A stretch of DNA of 64,000 bases from Scleropages formosus (Eukaryota > Chordata > Actinopteri > Osteoglossiformes > Osteoglossidae), in the NCBI RefSeq assembly GCF_900964775.1, contig NC_041806.1:27431488-27495487 (forward strand). Direction: 5' to 3'. Of this stretch, positions 24,409 to 36,546 are shown piece by piece (the first letter of the stretch is position 1; each line of letters starts with the position of its first letter). The notes beneath the pieces are model-generated. The model was not told where the DNA came from, searched no databases, and worked only from the letters and a program-made list of their open reading frames with translations. Position numbers and translations under genes: made by a program.

Positions 24409-27400
24409 ATGACCCATAGGCTGTTTGAAGACAAGCACCATTCCTCCATTTACCAACTCTACCGCTTTGTCCCTCCTGATGAGGTCAAGAACTTGATCCT
24501 TCAATATTTGGATGAGAAGGTAAACAATAAAAATTACTAAGAAATACCTCTCAGTTCTCTTGTAGGGGAGTGAAGTAAAGGTCAATTTTTGTACAGCCAC
24601 AGTCGTATAATCTTCAATCCCTAGTCCTGTGACAGGATAAATCCATGAAACAGTTTAACCTTTAAGTTGACCTGTACTTGTTTTGTACTGGTTTTGTGTG
24701 CCTAAGTATGTACAAAATACTGGCTTAGGTGTGATTCAAATGTTTGATATTTTCTCTTTCACTGCTTATAGAGTTCTGAAAATTGACAAAATACAGAACA
24801 TGCTGTGCTTCTTGTCCAGCAGAAAGGACCACCCCATCTTCTTGCAGTTGACCTGGGCTGTGGAACAGGACAGAACACTCGTCTTCTGGCACCTTACTTT
24901 TTGGATGTGGTGGGCATTGATGTCAGTGAAAGCCAAATTGAGGAAGCAAGGGCAGTGCGTGGCTGCCCTAATGTCACCTATAGGTCAGCATTATTGCTAT
25001 TAGTGTAGTGACAATCATTCAGTCTTGATGCAGTTTCAAAAAAATAAAACCTGCTTTTCAATGTTACTACAAAGCAATATGGCAGACAGTTGATTCCACC
25101 ACTGCGCATTTCAGAAAAATCAGTAATAGATGTTGATTCTTACTTTAACAAAACATGTCTGATCTCAAAATGGCCATGGTGCATACACTGAATACTGCAG
25201 AACTGGAATCGCAGAGGAGCTGCCCTTCCCCGATGGCTCAGTGGACCTGCTGACTGCTGCCTCAGCTGCTCACTGGTTTAATCCAGAGAAGTTTCTGAGA
25301 GAAGCAAACCGGATCCTGAAGCCCCGTGGTTGCATTGCCCTATTGGGGTATGTTGACATCTTGGAACTGAATTATGGCTGCTGTGGAGACAGAATCACCA
25401 GCATCTACCAGGAGGTTAGTAATTTCAGTGTATGTCTTTTCATTAATGAGTAACTAAATTCAGTGTACTTACTGACAATAAAAATGCATTTATATTTAAC
25501 AGCTTTAATACTTCATATCAGGTGGGTTGAGTAGGAAAGTTTTTATATGTAGCTTTAATATGTAATGAAAACATGTAGAAACTATTTCACTGTGGCTTCT
25601 AGTGATGTTTAGGCTACCTTTTCCAGGTTCTTAATTTCCTGTTGCCTTACATGAGCATGAAGGTGACAGTTGCCAACAGCAAACTCCAAGACCTTTTTGA
25701 GGCAATCCCTTTCCCAGATAAAAAGAGGTAAAGTGTGATAAAAGGTGAAAAGGTAAAATTGTAAGGCCTTACCTTATCAATTTAAAACTTAGTGTAAAAT
25801 GGGTGTAACTATCTTTTGAATTCAATATCATCGTGAATGGCTTGTGTGATTTCATTTACTATTCTTCTATAGCCAAATGATAAGTCAGAGGTGTTATGAG
25901 CCGCTACACGTGATTACAGTAATTGAGAACTGCCTTGTTAAGCAGAGTTCTAATAATTCTATTTACATTATAGTGCATTTCAAAGCGGTTTCTCTATCTC
26001 TGGGTACAATTCGAAAGCATTTTACAGTAAATCATTTAAAAAAAATACAGAAATGAAAGATCAATACAATCTATCCATTATTAATAACTGCTTCTCTAGT
26101 GCAGTGTTGTGATTCTGGAATCTATCCCAAGAGCATGATGCAAGACACTTTACAGGGCACCACTTTCTTACAATTGCAAACTTTTTTTTTTTTTTTTGAA
26201 GTTGCAGTCCAGGAGCTTTGTTCCAACATGCTGCACAAGAACAACATAATACTATTTACTCTTCTATAATTGTAAGATCAATGAGGGAGAGAGGATTGAA
26301 AAATAAGCCAGCAAATGTTATGTATAAGAGATTTTGAATATGTTATACCTAGGATCTAGAGCAGTTCTCATAATCTGGATTTGGTTCTTAATCAGATTCT
26401 TTCAGTGATTAAAAGGTAAGACACCAATTTTGCATGTTTAGTAGGAAAAAGAAAAAAAAAGGGTGAACCTTTAGTAGCTCAGGAACATAGTTTTCCCCCA
26501 TTTAAATTAATGGCAACGGTGAGTTATTTGAGAATTCTCTTTACAACCAGATTTTCATGGAGAAGAAAAAAAAAAAATACACAAAGGAAGCCTACGGTGC
26601 TAGTTAGGCTGAAATTGTACTGGGTTTCATGGTCTTGTGAAGTTTGTAGATGCACTCATGAAGGCAGGATTAGTGCTCCCTTCCCTTATAATACTTAGAC
26701 TCTGCCTTGGAACAGTTTTTTTTTTTCCTCTTTTTTTATTAACAATTACAGCAGTATCATCTCATTTTAAATCCGTATATGGATTACATTGTTTCCGAAA
26801 TTGTGACAAATATATACTTTGACAATTTGCATATCATTCTACTTTGTACCCAAAACTAAAAAAAAAAAAGAAACTAATTAGCAAACCCTCTGTCTTTGAA
26901 AGAGTGGACACTATCCCAGTGAAGATGCACATCTCGGTCAGTGAGGTAGCTGGCCTCATTGAGACCTTCTCCTTCTACCAGGAGTATCGAAGAGCCCAGC
27001 CAGAAGCGGGTGCAGCACTGCTCCAAAATACACAGACAAGGTAACCTCTCCACAAAGTCCTGATGATCGGTACACATAGTCCAAGCAGCCACTCCATACT
27101 ATATGGGCACTTTCTCAGCAAGAGAAAAAATAACTTCTACACACATATCAATGCTGACTTCCAAGCCAGGTGACCTCACTCAGACCTGGAAACTGTTACA
27201 AACACCACCTTCTGGAAACAGAACTGGATGCACACAATACATTTTGTGACAATTTATAGTGCTACTGTAAGAATGTACAGGATGCTCTGTTACAAATGGG
27301 AAGCAGGAATACTTGTCAAAGTTAAAAGGTATATACGGGCTATTTATGATTTCAAGTAGAAATGGAGAACACACTCTTCAGAAGTGGTCAGATTCTCTAT

Positions 27401-27661
27401 CCATACATGTTGTACACTGGACTCATGCAAAAGGTAACACCTTAACACAAACCTGTGGGCTTCATTACACCAGCCACATTACACTGCATGAGTTAAAGAA
27501 CTTCTTCATCCACAGAAATTCTACACAGGCCAGTTAATTTATCCATGGATACTGTTGTTTTCTGTTTCAGATTTCTGGAAGCGATGGGTGTCTCTTCCCC
27601 TGACACAAGGATAGAAATCAAATTGAACTACTTCTGTATACTGGCATGCAAGCCTTTGTAA
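24409..27661 (+). CDS. SAM-dependent methyltransferase, copy 2 (DDB_G0268948-like)
   Basis: Six coding exons are 24409-24519, 24823-24983, 25201-25414, 25627-25727, 26903-27040 and 27571-27661. Their lengths (111, 161, 214, 101, 138 and 91 nt) are the same as in copy 1, giving 271 aa. Motif I VDLGCGTGQ, the acidic GIDVS and SAAHWF are all intact, as is the C-terminal NYFCILACKP. The protein differs from copy 1 at many positions (for example GCCGDRITS versus SSAGDTLNS), so the duplication is old, with both copies kept open. Intron 4 has grown to about 1.2 kb. Role and location are as for copy 1: a predicted soluble small-molecule methyltransferase with unknown substrate. No promoter of its own was obvious. 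Confidence 0.93.
27211..27374 (+). repeat. Inverted duplicate, left member (intron 5 of methyltransferase copy 2)
   Basis: This segment matches the reverse complement of 28541-28711 with only a few changes, from TCTGGAAACAGAACTGG at one edge to GGAGAACACAC at the other. It has no coding content. Confidence 0.85.
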
Positions 27662-27749
27662 GGACTTCTTGGGTTTGTGTATATTCTGAAGATCAAGAAT
27701 GGTGTTACTAATACATGACACATAGTAACACCTCTCCAAAAAAAAAAAA

Positions 27750-27755
27750 AATAAA
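27750..27755 (+). terminator. Candidate polyadenylation signal, methyltransferase copy 2
   Basis: AATAAA is 89 bp after the stop codon, directly after an A-run. The position is suitable for the gene's 3' end. Confidence 0.5.
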
Positions 27756-28540
27756 CCTATGGTTGCAAAGTTATGTGTGATTTCTTTATTTCTTCTGTAA
27801 TACATTGATTTATAGGTAGTCCTTGACTTATAATGGGGACAAGTCTAGCTCATGGTGTGTTTGTACCTGCAAACAAACGTGAATGAAGGCAGTGGAATAA
27901 GGTAGCAAACCACTTAAGCTCCCTTGCCTTGGAAACCACATGAGTTGTATGAATTTGACCTGGTCTCGATGGCATGACAGCTGTCCAATCAACCTTATTG
28001 CTTCTGAGTCAACATTTGGTCATAACATCTAACTCCATCCGGTGTACAATAATGTCAGCTGGCTATGCTGCCATAAGAAACCCATTTTTCTCATTGGCTC
28101 AGGCACTAATCTGTCAGAGGCTGGATTCCACCCTCCGCAAAATAAATAGTTTGATTTACATAATGTAGCAGTTGTGACCATTGAAAGTTATTTTATGCTA
28201 ATTGGCATAACACGTTTTTTTAGGAATCGCATCACCTTATTGCAAAACTAACTAGTTTACAAACATTTTAAAGTCTGATTTAAATTATATTTTCTTCACT
28301 TATCTAGTAAAAAAGGTCTCACTACACTTAATTCATTATACCTTAATCTGAAGTTTGTCAACCTTGACTAAATAAATTAAAGGACATCTTCATTAAGCTT
28401 TCATTAACTGTGAGGCATTGGCTTTTAAAATGAGTTAAAAACAAACTTAGTACTATCTGTGTTTGACAGTATGCTTGTTCATGTTCTCCGTTGTGCACAC
28501 ATGTATGTGTATATATTTTTACTCACACACATGCACAGGT

Positions 28541-28711
28541 GTGTGTTCTCCATTTCTACTTGAAATCATAAATAGCCCGTACATACCTTTTAACTTTGTG
28601 CTTTGACAAGTGTTCCTGCTTCCCATTTGTAACAGAGCATCTTGTACATTCTTACAGTAGCAGTATAAATTGTCACAAAATGTATTGTGTGCATCCAGTT
28701 CTGTTTCCAGA
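28541..28711 (-). repeat. Inverted duplicate, right member (downstream of methyltransferase copy 2)
   Basis: Reverse-complement partner of 27211-27374. The pair is separated by 1.17 kb that includes the last coding exon. Confidence 0.85.
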
Positions 28712-29440
28712 GAAATAGCCACAAGCATCTCCTTCCCCCCATGATTTAGGATTAGTGAGGAAACAGAGCAATGCTAGATCAACAACCTCTGACAAGTGCA
28801 ATACTGTAAACCACTGCTTTTTACTTTTTAACATTCTTTCAGCACATTGTTCAGTTGTGGTAATACAAAAACCTATTGCATATATTTTGACGTTGAGAGG
28901 AAACCCACGTGACCACAAAGAAAAAAAGTGGAAAATCCACACAGACGGAGTTAGTTTCAACCAACGTCCTTTCGAATCTCCCAGGCGCTTTATGGTATTT
29001 TTTAAATACTTCTGAGATTTTAATGAGATGTTCAAAGGTGTGTAAAATCTTGTATGAAATACTCTCATCAGAACAGCTATGTATTTTACACTTAAGATGT
29101 AAAGGTGTGTGGCTGTGTTTTATGTTATGGAAATGTCATGGAATATTTTATGTTTGACAATAAAAGATCAAAAATGCTTTAAAAGCAATTCAGTAGCGAA
29201 TACTATATATTCTAATAAAAAGTAATATTTCCATTCCCTCTCCCCAACTGCAATCTGCTTAGTGTTAATCAAGTATTATAGTGAACAATGTGGTGTCTTC
29301 GTGGTCTCCATCAACGCTGATTACTGCGATATGTACTGATTTTACATTGATTGGTTTGTTTTAGCGTGTGTGGTTTGTTTTAATTACACTTAAAAAAAAA
29401 AAAAAAAAACTTTGTTCGCAAAATTTTGGGCGCCAAATTA
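28712..29440. other. Spacer between methyltransferases and histone cluster
   Basis: No gene was recognised. An A-run near 29393-29409 precedes the H2B-type promoter. Confidence 0.5.
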
Positions 29441-29446
29441 TTCTGG

Positions 29447-29540
29447 CCAATAGTATTCAAATTAGACGAGGCGGGTTGTCAACGTCCAATGAATCGGCTC
29501 TTAATTCGCGGTGTTTATTTGCAACTTAGCGCTTATATAA
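29447..29540 (+). promoter_or_regulatory. Histone-type promoter of the H2B pseudogene
   Basis: Two CCAAT boxes (29447-29451, 29486-29490), an octamer-like ATTTGCAA near 29518 and a TATATAA box at 29534-29540 stand in normal histone order. The control region is still readable although the gene behind it is damaged. Confidence 0.65.
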
Positions 29541-29605
29541 AGCAGAGTGCAAGGAGGAAATTTTTGCTGTTTTTTAAAAAAAGAAATTCTGTTAGTGGTG
29601 CTATT

Positions 29606-29980
29606 ATACCTGATCCTGCAAAATCCGCCCCCAAGAAGGGCTCGAAGAAAGCCGTGACAAAGACAGCAAGCAAAGGAGGGAAGAAGCGCAGAAAGTCTAG
29701 GAAAGAGAGCTACGCAATTTATGTGTATAAGGTGCTAAAGCAGGTCCACCCCGCCACCGGCATCTCTTCTAAAGCTATGGGCATCATGAACTCGTTCGTG
29801 AACGATATTTTCGAGCGCATCGCCGGTGAGGCTTCTCGTTTGACTCATTACAACAAGCGTTCGACTATCACTTCCCGGGAGATTCAGACCGCCGTGCTCC
29901 TCCTGCTGCCCAGTGAACTGGCCAAGCATGCGGTGTCCGAGGGTACCAAGGCTGTCACTAAGTACACGAGCTCAAAGTAA
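29606..29980 (+). pseudogene. Histone H2B pseudogene, start codon lost
   Basis: The frame matches the 124-aa H2B at 41190 along its full length, but the initiator ATG is ATA (29606-29608). Only in-frame ATGs upstream of the TATA box, or deep inside the histone fold, remain. It also carries replacements at normally invariant sites: HPATG for [13 protein letters not shown] for SRLAHYNK, and [11 protein letters not shown] for [11 protein letters not shown]. The Arg-to-Leu change in the C-terminal helix region would be unusual for a functional H2B. The frame is otherwise open to the stop at 29978. It is most likely a recent pseudogene. A rescue by non-ATG initiation cannot be ruled out from sequence. 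Confidence 0.8.
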
Positions 29981-30007
29981 AGCGCTGTGCAACTCGGTGA
30001 TGCGCAA

Positions 30008-30023
30008 AGCTCTTTTAAGAGCC
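30008..30023 (+). terminator. Histone 3' stem-loop, weakened
   Basis: AGCTCTTTTAAGAGCC, against GGCTCTTTTAAGAGCC in the active genes. The outermost G-C pair is lost, which fits decay of the H2B pseudogene. Confidence 0.8.
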
Positions 30024-30890
30024 ACCCATCTATTCCAGTTAAAGGGCAACATTTTTTAGTTGTGCAGCACTGATAGACTCTACCGAATCAATGAGGTTGG
30101 TGTCCCCACGGTATCACTTGCATCAAGATTTAAATTTGATTCATGCGAGAAAGCTGATTAAAAACCGAGCACAGACTACAAACGAAAAAGTGACAAACAA
30201 TGGAAGCAACTCGTTATAGGTGATACTAAGACCGCATTGCATATTACAAATTTCCAAACACAAAATACAGAATTCTTTACTCCCATCCGACAATGTAAAA
30301 TGCAATCATATTTAAACCCTTAAAGTAAAGTCGACACGAATTGTTCACATGTATGATGGAGAAGGACACGCAACGGGATTACTTGAAACCCAAGGATAAG
30401 TGGGAGGCTCTCGTTTGGATGTGACTCCAATAAGTTTGTGGTGGAGAATCAGCACCTTTGCAATTCAATGAATGACCATCACCTAGGACCTGAAAGGAGT
30501 GCAACCCACTGTATATTAGTCATTGCCAAGAAGACACACGGGCTGCTCTATTCCTAGGTGCCTGAGGAGGGTCCGAATGACTCCACTTCTGCTCATCAAC
30601 CCATAGAGGTGCACAGTGCAGTCCTAGTCCAAGAACCTAGTACAGTTCTTGCCAAGTCCAGCACCACAAAACGCTACAGGGGGTGGTGACGTCAACCCAG
30701 AATATCACTGGAACTCAGCTGCCCTCTGTACAAGATATCTACTGTGTAACACACTGTGCCCTGAAAAAGCAAAGGGAATTATTAAAAAGTCATCCCGAAC
30801 AGAGACTCCGTTCTCCTAAATTTTGGTAGAAGGTAAAGAACTATTAGCACTTTTAACCGTCAGATTAGGGGCAGCTTCTTTCCCAGGAGC
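30024..30890. other. Intergenic histone spacer
   Basis: I see no gene or known repeat. Confidence 0.5.
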
Positions 30891-30895
30891 CAACA

Positions 30896-31000
30896 GCAGG
30901 AAGTACGTGTCGGAACGAGAATGTAAATGGAACGTGAAGCCTGTGGCCGAATTTTTTTTTTCTTTTTTGTCCTGTAGCAAATGTCACGAAAACTGTACAG
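30896..31000 (+). pseudogene. Relic of an H1 5' region
   Basis: The stretch from 'gaatgtaaatggaacgtgaa' to 'gtagcaaatgtcacgaa' parallels 33232-33303 upstream of the intact H1 (GAATTTACATTGAACGCGAA ... GTAGCAAATGTCACGAA). No H1 coding sequence follows. This looks like the remains of an older repeat unit that lost its H1. Confidence 0.5.
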
Positions 31001-31276
31001 ACTTATTAAAAAAAAAAAAAACATTTTTATTAATGTTGTTTTGCTGAAACACATGGATAATGCTGTCTATGCTGTTGCAGGCGTTTGTGTTTTACTGTAT
31101 TGGATAACAGAGTGGCATTAGAGATTGAAACTGGACATACAGATAAGGCTGAAGATTTTTTCTCCCTTGGGTTTTGTTGGGCACATTTGATTTTCAAATT
31201 ATATTCTGTTTTACATGCTATCAATTCTTACAATTTAAAGTCCCACAGATTTAGACACACACATTAACTGAAAGCA

Positions 31277-31458
31277 CTTGTTCCAAGTGGGGTCGCGACG
31301 AGCCGGAGCATAACCCAGCAACACAGGGTACAAGGCTGGAGGGGGAGGGGACGCCAGTCCATCGCAGGGCACCCCAAGCACCCAAGCAAGACTGGAACCC
31401 CAGATCCCACTAGACAGCAGGCCTGGGCCAAGCCCGCTGCACCACCGCGCTACCCCCG
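31277..31458 (-). mobile_element. SINE family A, minus strand
   Basis: It runs from 'cttgttccaagtggggtcgc' to the head 'gcaccaccgcgctaccccc'. The tail is reduced to a short ACAC tract before it. Confidence 0.88.
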
Positions 31459-32299
31459 ATTTGCTCTGCTATATTTGGTTTCTCAGTGTTTTTGGCTTTT
31501 GAACTTCGACTGATGTGCCTTTTTGTGTGTAATAGTATGTATAATCAATTTCAAAAGGAAGATGACACTGTTTCAGGCAAATAATCTGCCAGATATTATG
31601 GTGTAAAGTGGTTTTATAGTATGTATGGTGGGGATGAGGCTGTGTATTGTTCTTTTGTTGTAGTCGGTATTTGAATTTAATAACTTTATTGAATTTTACA
31701 CCCGTGCTGAACATCAGCTGGGGGATATTGTGCCGTGATTCTTGATCCTTGCATTGTTTGGTGTGTCGGAGAACTATGCGTGTGATGTTCAACCATGCGA
31801 AGGTGCAATACAGCTTGTGTTGTCACAGTCCCGTTTGCGGAGCCCTCCTTTAACAGCAACAGTATGGTCAACATCGGTTTTTAGTACACGTAGACGCTCT
31901 CTGTTGAGGATACGATGTGCTTTAGCACTTTACTACAAGACTTGAATCGATTAGGTTTGTTTGCAGCTGAAATATACAACCCTGAGCAACACGCCAAAGG
32001 GGAGAGGAACTCTGGCAACTCTAAGGTACAAGTTTTGAATATAAATGTCTGCTTATGCATGACATTCATTCTAGATGCGGCTTTTCCAAAACCTGGACAT
32101 TGAGACACCACTACCTGCATCTGGCTACAAACGAATTCACTGGAATTGAAATGTGCACTGACTACGCACTGTATAATCCAAAGTAATTTACAGTATTTAG
32201 TAATGTGTCACCAGCAGCTGGACCAGTTTCTGTTTTCACCTCTATGCCCATATTACCTCCACATGCTGACATACATGCCTGCTGTAAGCAATTAAGCTA

Positions 32300-32655
32300 T
32301 GCTATTTCCATGTCATCGTAGCAAAATCAGAATGTGGCTGTTCTGGCATGGGTGCCTGGGTACTTTTCTTGTGGGTGCGGTACACGTGTTTTAAATCTGG
32401 TATTTGAACCACTCTTTGGTGAAGGGTTTTAAAGCCCCAGGTTCCTTTTGTCATAATGGATATCTACATTTTGCTGTTAAATTCCGATGTTTATTACTCA
32501 AGATGTTTGGAGAAGTAAGCTCTGTCATGTTTGTGTTGGGAAATGTTTTTATAATGAAATGTGAGGATGTTGTTTAATGTTTGTGATGTGGAACATTGGA
32601 AGTTTTATTTCTGTTCTTATGGTATTGAATAAAGTATGGAAAAGAGAAAAAAAAA
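32300..32655 (+). mobile_element. 3' end of a Tx1-like LINE (5'-truncated)
   Basis: Blocks 'gggtacttttcttgtg', 'gggttttaaagccccag' and the end 'aataaagtatggaaaagag' plus an A-run match the minus-strand 3' end at 45028-45400 (GGGTACTTTTCTTATG, GGGTTTTAAAGTCCCAG, AATAAAGTTAGGAAAAGAG). Only untranslated sequence is recognisable. The left edge is approximate. Confidence 0.6.
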
Positions 32656-33333
32656 AAAATCCATATCATCGTTTGTATGTAACAGGTGCTTTTTGGGTCT
32701 ACATTTTAGTCAGGTGATGGTAAAAATCATATTTCTGGGGACAAACTGCCTGCTTGAACCTGCCTCCAAATACAAGGACTGATGTCTTTAGGCGTAAAGT
32801 ACTTTAGGAGCGATAAGACACGGAGTAGTATTAAGCAGTGCTTCGAAAATGTTTGATTCGGCTTTTTGTTCGGTGTATAAAAATGGGTGTAAACTAGAAA
32901 AAAAAAAAAGATTTCGATACATTGCGATGATGTGTTTAAACTGTGTTAAAACCTCCTTTCGTGTCAAGGTTACATTACATGTGTTTCGTACGTTGACAGA
33001 AACTCGGATTTCGGTATCACACGTTGACATTCGACACTTGGTAACACAACTGTGATTTAGACAAAGGCCTTTTGTCGGAAGTGTAGCACTGATTGCATTA
33101 TTATAATAAGACTGTCTCGTTTAATTCGTAAACGACGGGATGAAATGGAACACATACGGCCTTATATATGAGCTCCGAGAGCGCGCTTTCATGGCATTTC
33201 AGAAGTGAACAGCCTGAAGTACAGGGGGAGGCTTGAATTTACATTGAACGCGAAGTCGCCGTCTGAATTCTACGTATGTTTTGTCCCGTAGCAAATGTCA
33301 CGAATGGATTTGGGAAGGATCTCGAGGAGAAGA

Positions 33334-33419
33334 AAACACAAGGGGAGAACTCGGCTCGGAGCTCGAGAGGAACGGCGGCGGGCTGCTTGAGTCTACAAGG
33401 TTCTCAATCATTGTTTAAG
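33334..33419 (+). promoter_or_regulatory. H1 promoter elements
   Basis: AAACACA at 33334-33340 is the H1-specific box of vertebrate H1 genes. A weak TATA-like TTTAAG sits near 33414, about 75 bp before the ATG. A TATATA at 33163 is further upstream and is probably not the working box. Confidence 0.5.
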
Positions 33420-33489
33420 GGCCGCCTCCGGGCGCGCGCTCAGCTCTCAGAACAACTCCGCTCTCGGTGTGAAAAGAAGGAAGAAGCAA

Positions 33490-34122
33490 ATGGCAGAAGT
33501 CGCTCCAGCTCCGGCAGCCGCCGCTGCCGCCGCTCCGGCTAAAGCTTCCAAGAAGAAGGCTGCGTCCAAGCCTAAGAAGGCGGGTCCCAGCGTCGGGGAC
33601 CTGATCGTGAAAGCCGTCTCGGCCTCCAAGGAGCGAAACGGCGTGTCTCTGGCCGCCCTGAAAAAGGCTCTGGCGGCAGCAGGCTACGATGTGGAGAAGA
33701 ACAACTCCCGCGTCAAGCTGGCAATCAAAAGCCTGGTGACCAAAGGCATTCTGGTCCAGACCAAAGGGACCGGCGCCTCTGGCTCGTTCAAGCTGAACAA
33801 GAAGCAGGCGGAGGCCACCAAGAAGAAGCCGGCCAAGAAGGAGGCTCCGAAAGCCAAGAAGCCAGCCGCAAAGAAGCCTGCCGCGGCCAAGAAGCCCAAG
33901 AAGGTGGCTGCGAAGAAAGCCGCCTCCTCCGCCAAGAAGTCCCCGAAGAAGGCGAAGAAGCCCGCTGCGGCAGCTAAAAAGGCGACCCCTAAGAAAGCTA
34001 AGAAGCCGGCAGCGGCCAAGAAGGCGACCAAGAGCCCCAAGAAGGCAAAGGCGGCAGCCAAGCCCAAAGTGGCAAAGCCCAAGAGCAGCAAGGCTAAGAA
34101 AGCGGCTCCTAAAAAGAAGTGA
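33490..34122 (+). CDS. Linker histone H1
   Basis: A 210-aa protein with the three-part H1 plan. There is an Ala/Pro-rich N-tail ([12 protein letters not shown]...), then a winged-helix globular domain at about residues 33-107 ([20 protein letters not shown] ... [20 protein letters not shown]), then a Lys/Ala/Pro-rich C-tail with repeated KKPAA and SPKK motifs that bind linker DNA and are CDK-type phosphorylation sites. An upstream in-frame ATG (33469) is ignored because MAEV is the vertebrate H1 start. There are no introns, and a histone stem-loop follows 28 nt after the stop, so it is replication-dependent. The last 71 bases of the coding region lie inside the inverted duplication, and the minus-strand partner is cut by the window end. 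Confidence 0.97.
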   Translation: MAEVAPAPAAAAAAAPAKASKKKAASKPKKAGPSVGDLIVKAVSASKERNGVSLAALKKALAAAGYDVEKNNSRVKLAIKSLVTKGILVQTKGTGASGSFKLNKKQAEATKKKPAKKEAPKAKKPAAKKPAAAKKPKKVAAKKAASSAKKSPKKAKKPAAAAKKATPKKAKKPAAAKKATKSPKKAKAAAKPKVAKPKSSKAKKAAPKKK

Positions 34123-34150
34123 ACACGCTCTTTTCGCAGTATTCATAAAA

Positions 34151-34166
34151 GGCTCTTTTAAGAGCC
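34151..34166 (+). terminator. Histone 3' stem-loop of H1
   Basis: GGCTCTTTTAAGAGCC, a 6-bp stem with a TTTA loop, the SLBP-binding 3' processing signal. Confidence 0.95.
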
Positions 34167-34437
34167 ACCACGTGGTTAATAAGGAGAGAAATTTTCCTGC
34201 ATAAAACTTTCGGTATCATAAAAATATGTTGTTACACGCTGACGCATGCATTACACGTTTTCGCTCACTTAATTCAGTATAAAATGCTACACCGTACCCT
34301 CTTTAAAAGCATGCTTGTCCCTATAAGGGGAGGGGGGAACTGACAATGACAAAATAGTCAATCGGTTGAATAGTATTTTGGCCAGTGGGTCACTGGGGAG
34401 TTTTGAGTCATTTATCCCTTGAATATTTGGTATAACG

Positions 34438-34645
34438 GGGGTGCGGTGGCGCAGTGGGTTGGAACACAGTCCTGCTCTCCGGTGGGTCTGGGGTTCGAGT
34501 CCTGCTTGGGGTGCCTTGCGGCGGACTGGCGTCCCGTCCTGGGTGTGTCCCCTTCCCCCTCCGGCCTTCCGCCCTGTGTTACCGGGTAGGCTCCGGTTCC
34601 CCGCGACCCCGTATGGGACAAGCGGTTCTGCAAATGTGTGTGTGT
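34438..34645 (+). mobile_element. SINE family A with 14-bp target duplication
   Basis: A full head, B box GGTTCGAGTCC and a short TG tail. TATTTGGTATAACG flanks it at 34424-34437 and 34645-34658. The same insertion is in the right arm, so it predates the inverted duplication. Confidence 0.93.
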
Positions 34646-34832
34646 ATTTGGTATAACGTTTTATAATCGACTATTAAAATTCAAAGTAAGACCAAGTATG
34701 CTTAAAAATAAAACATCTCCACAAAGGGCTAATTGTCGCAAACTGTAAAGTACTCCGAAAGCAACTGTTTATTTCTGTTGGTAAGGCGCAAAGGAGGGGA
34801 GGGGTCTGAGCGCCAAAATTGTTCTTCATGCT

Positions 34833-34890
34833 GATTGGATGTCGTCGTTTCATACTTCTGTCCAATGAGAGAAAGGGTTGTCAATATAAA
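34833..34890 (+). promoter_or_regulatory. H2A promoter
   Basis: An inverted CCAAT (ATTGG, 34833-34837), CCAAT (34862-34866) and TATAAA (34885-34890) lie 70 bp before the H2A ATG. Confidence 0.75.
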
Positions 34891-34935
34891 TGTGGTCTTA
34901 GGCACGCTCGGTTACTGTTTCAGTTGTCTGTGTGA

Positions 34936-35346
<411 letters not shown>

Positions 35347-35375
35347 ACTGAGCTTCAGTTGCTACACAACACAAC

Positions 35376-35391
35376 GGCTCTTTTAAGAGCC
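35376..35391 (+). terminator. Histone 3' stem-loop of H2A
   Basis: GGCTCTTTTAAGAGCC, 29 nt after the stop codon. Confidence 0.95.
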
Positions 35392-35970
35392 ACTTCCATT
35401 TTCAAAGAGAGTATCTTTCTCTATACATGAAACGTTCTCTGTTTGATTTAAGCATTTTCCTTAGTGTCATAGCCCATGAACTTTATAACCTTATAAATGT
35501 CCTGAGCTTGTGGGTAATTTCCCCGAGCCCTACAATTTTCCTCTGTTCCACGTAACCCGGGACGCGTTCCGACCGCAGGCATAATTACTGAGGTTGGTCA
35601 TTACTCTAACATTAAATACTTGGTTGGGGTTTTTTTTTTTTTTTTTAAATCCAGCAGAATAGATGGTCGCTTTTATTTTTAAGAAGCTTGATTTTAAGCC
35701 GACATCATACAGCATATCGATATACTGTGAGTGTGTAAAGCTCGTCTGAAGATTCAAGACGAAGACTGTTCTCACACTCAATTATTTATAAGCGCTTCAT
35801 ATGGATATGGGGTTGCTATTGGTATTTTACGTGGAAGAGTTTACGACACGTTAAATCTAATGTATCTCATATTTGATACAGTAATTAAACCGCGAAGGAA
35901 GCTCTCCGATTTTCTCTATTTGCGCCGCAAAAGTTCACCAATTGCAAACGTTAGTACTTGTAGTGGTTGA

Positions 35971-36495
<525 letters not shown>

Positions 36496-36530
36496 AGTTC
36501 CCGTTGCAGACACTCGTCACAAAGCCCAAA

Positions 36531-36546
36531 GGCTCTTTTAAGAGCC
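36531..36546 (+). terminator. Histone 3' stem-loop of H3
   Basis: GGCTCTTTTAAGAGCC downstream of the H3 stop. Confidence 0.95.

Noticed and set aside
29426-29980. 184-codon frame that would give H2B an extended N-terminus
   Set aside because: Its ATG lies upstream of the CCAAT and TATA boxes, so a normal histone transcript would not include it.
31469-32120. Minus-strand open frames of about 60-107 codons upstream of H1
   Set aside because: AT-rich sequence with low-complexity translations and no recognisable domain or splice context.
33163-33168. TATATA as the H1 TATA box
   Set aside because: It is more than 320 bp before the ATG and upstream of the H1 box, which normally precedes the TATA; a weak box near 33414 fits better.
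33415-34146. Minus-strand open frame of 243 codons rich in Leu/Gly/Arg
   Set aside because: It is the antisense of the Lys/Ala-rich H1 gene; repeated AAG/GCC codons keep the other strand open. No independent evidence of coding.
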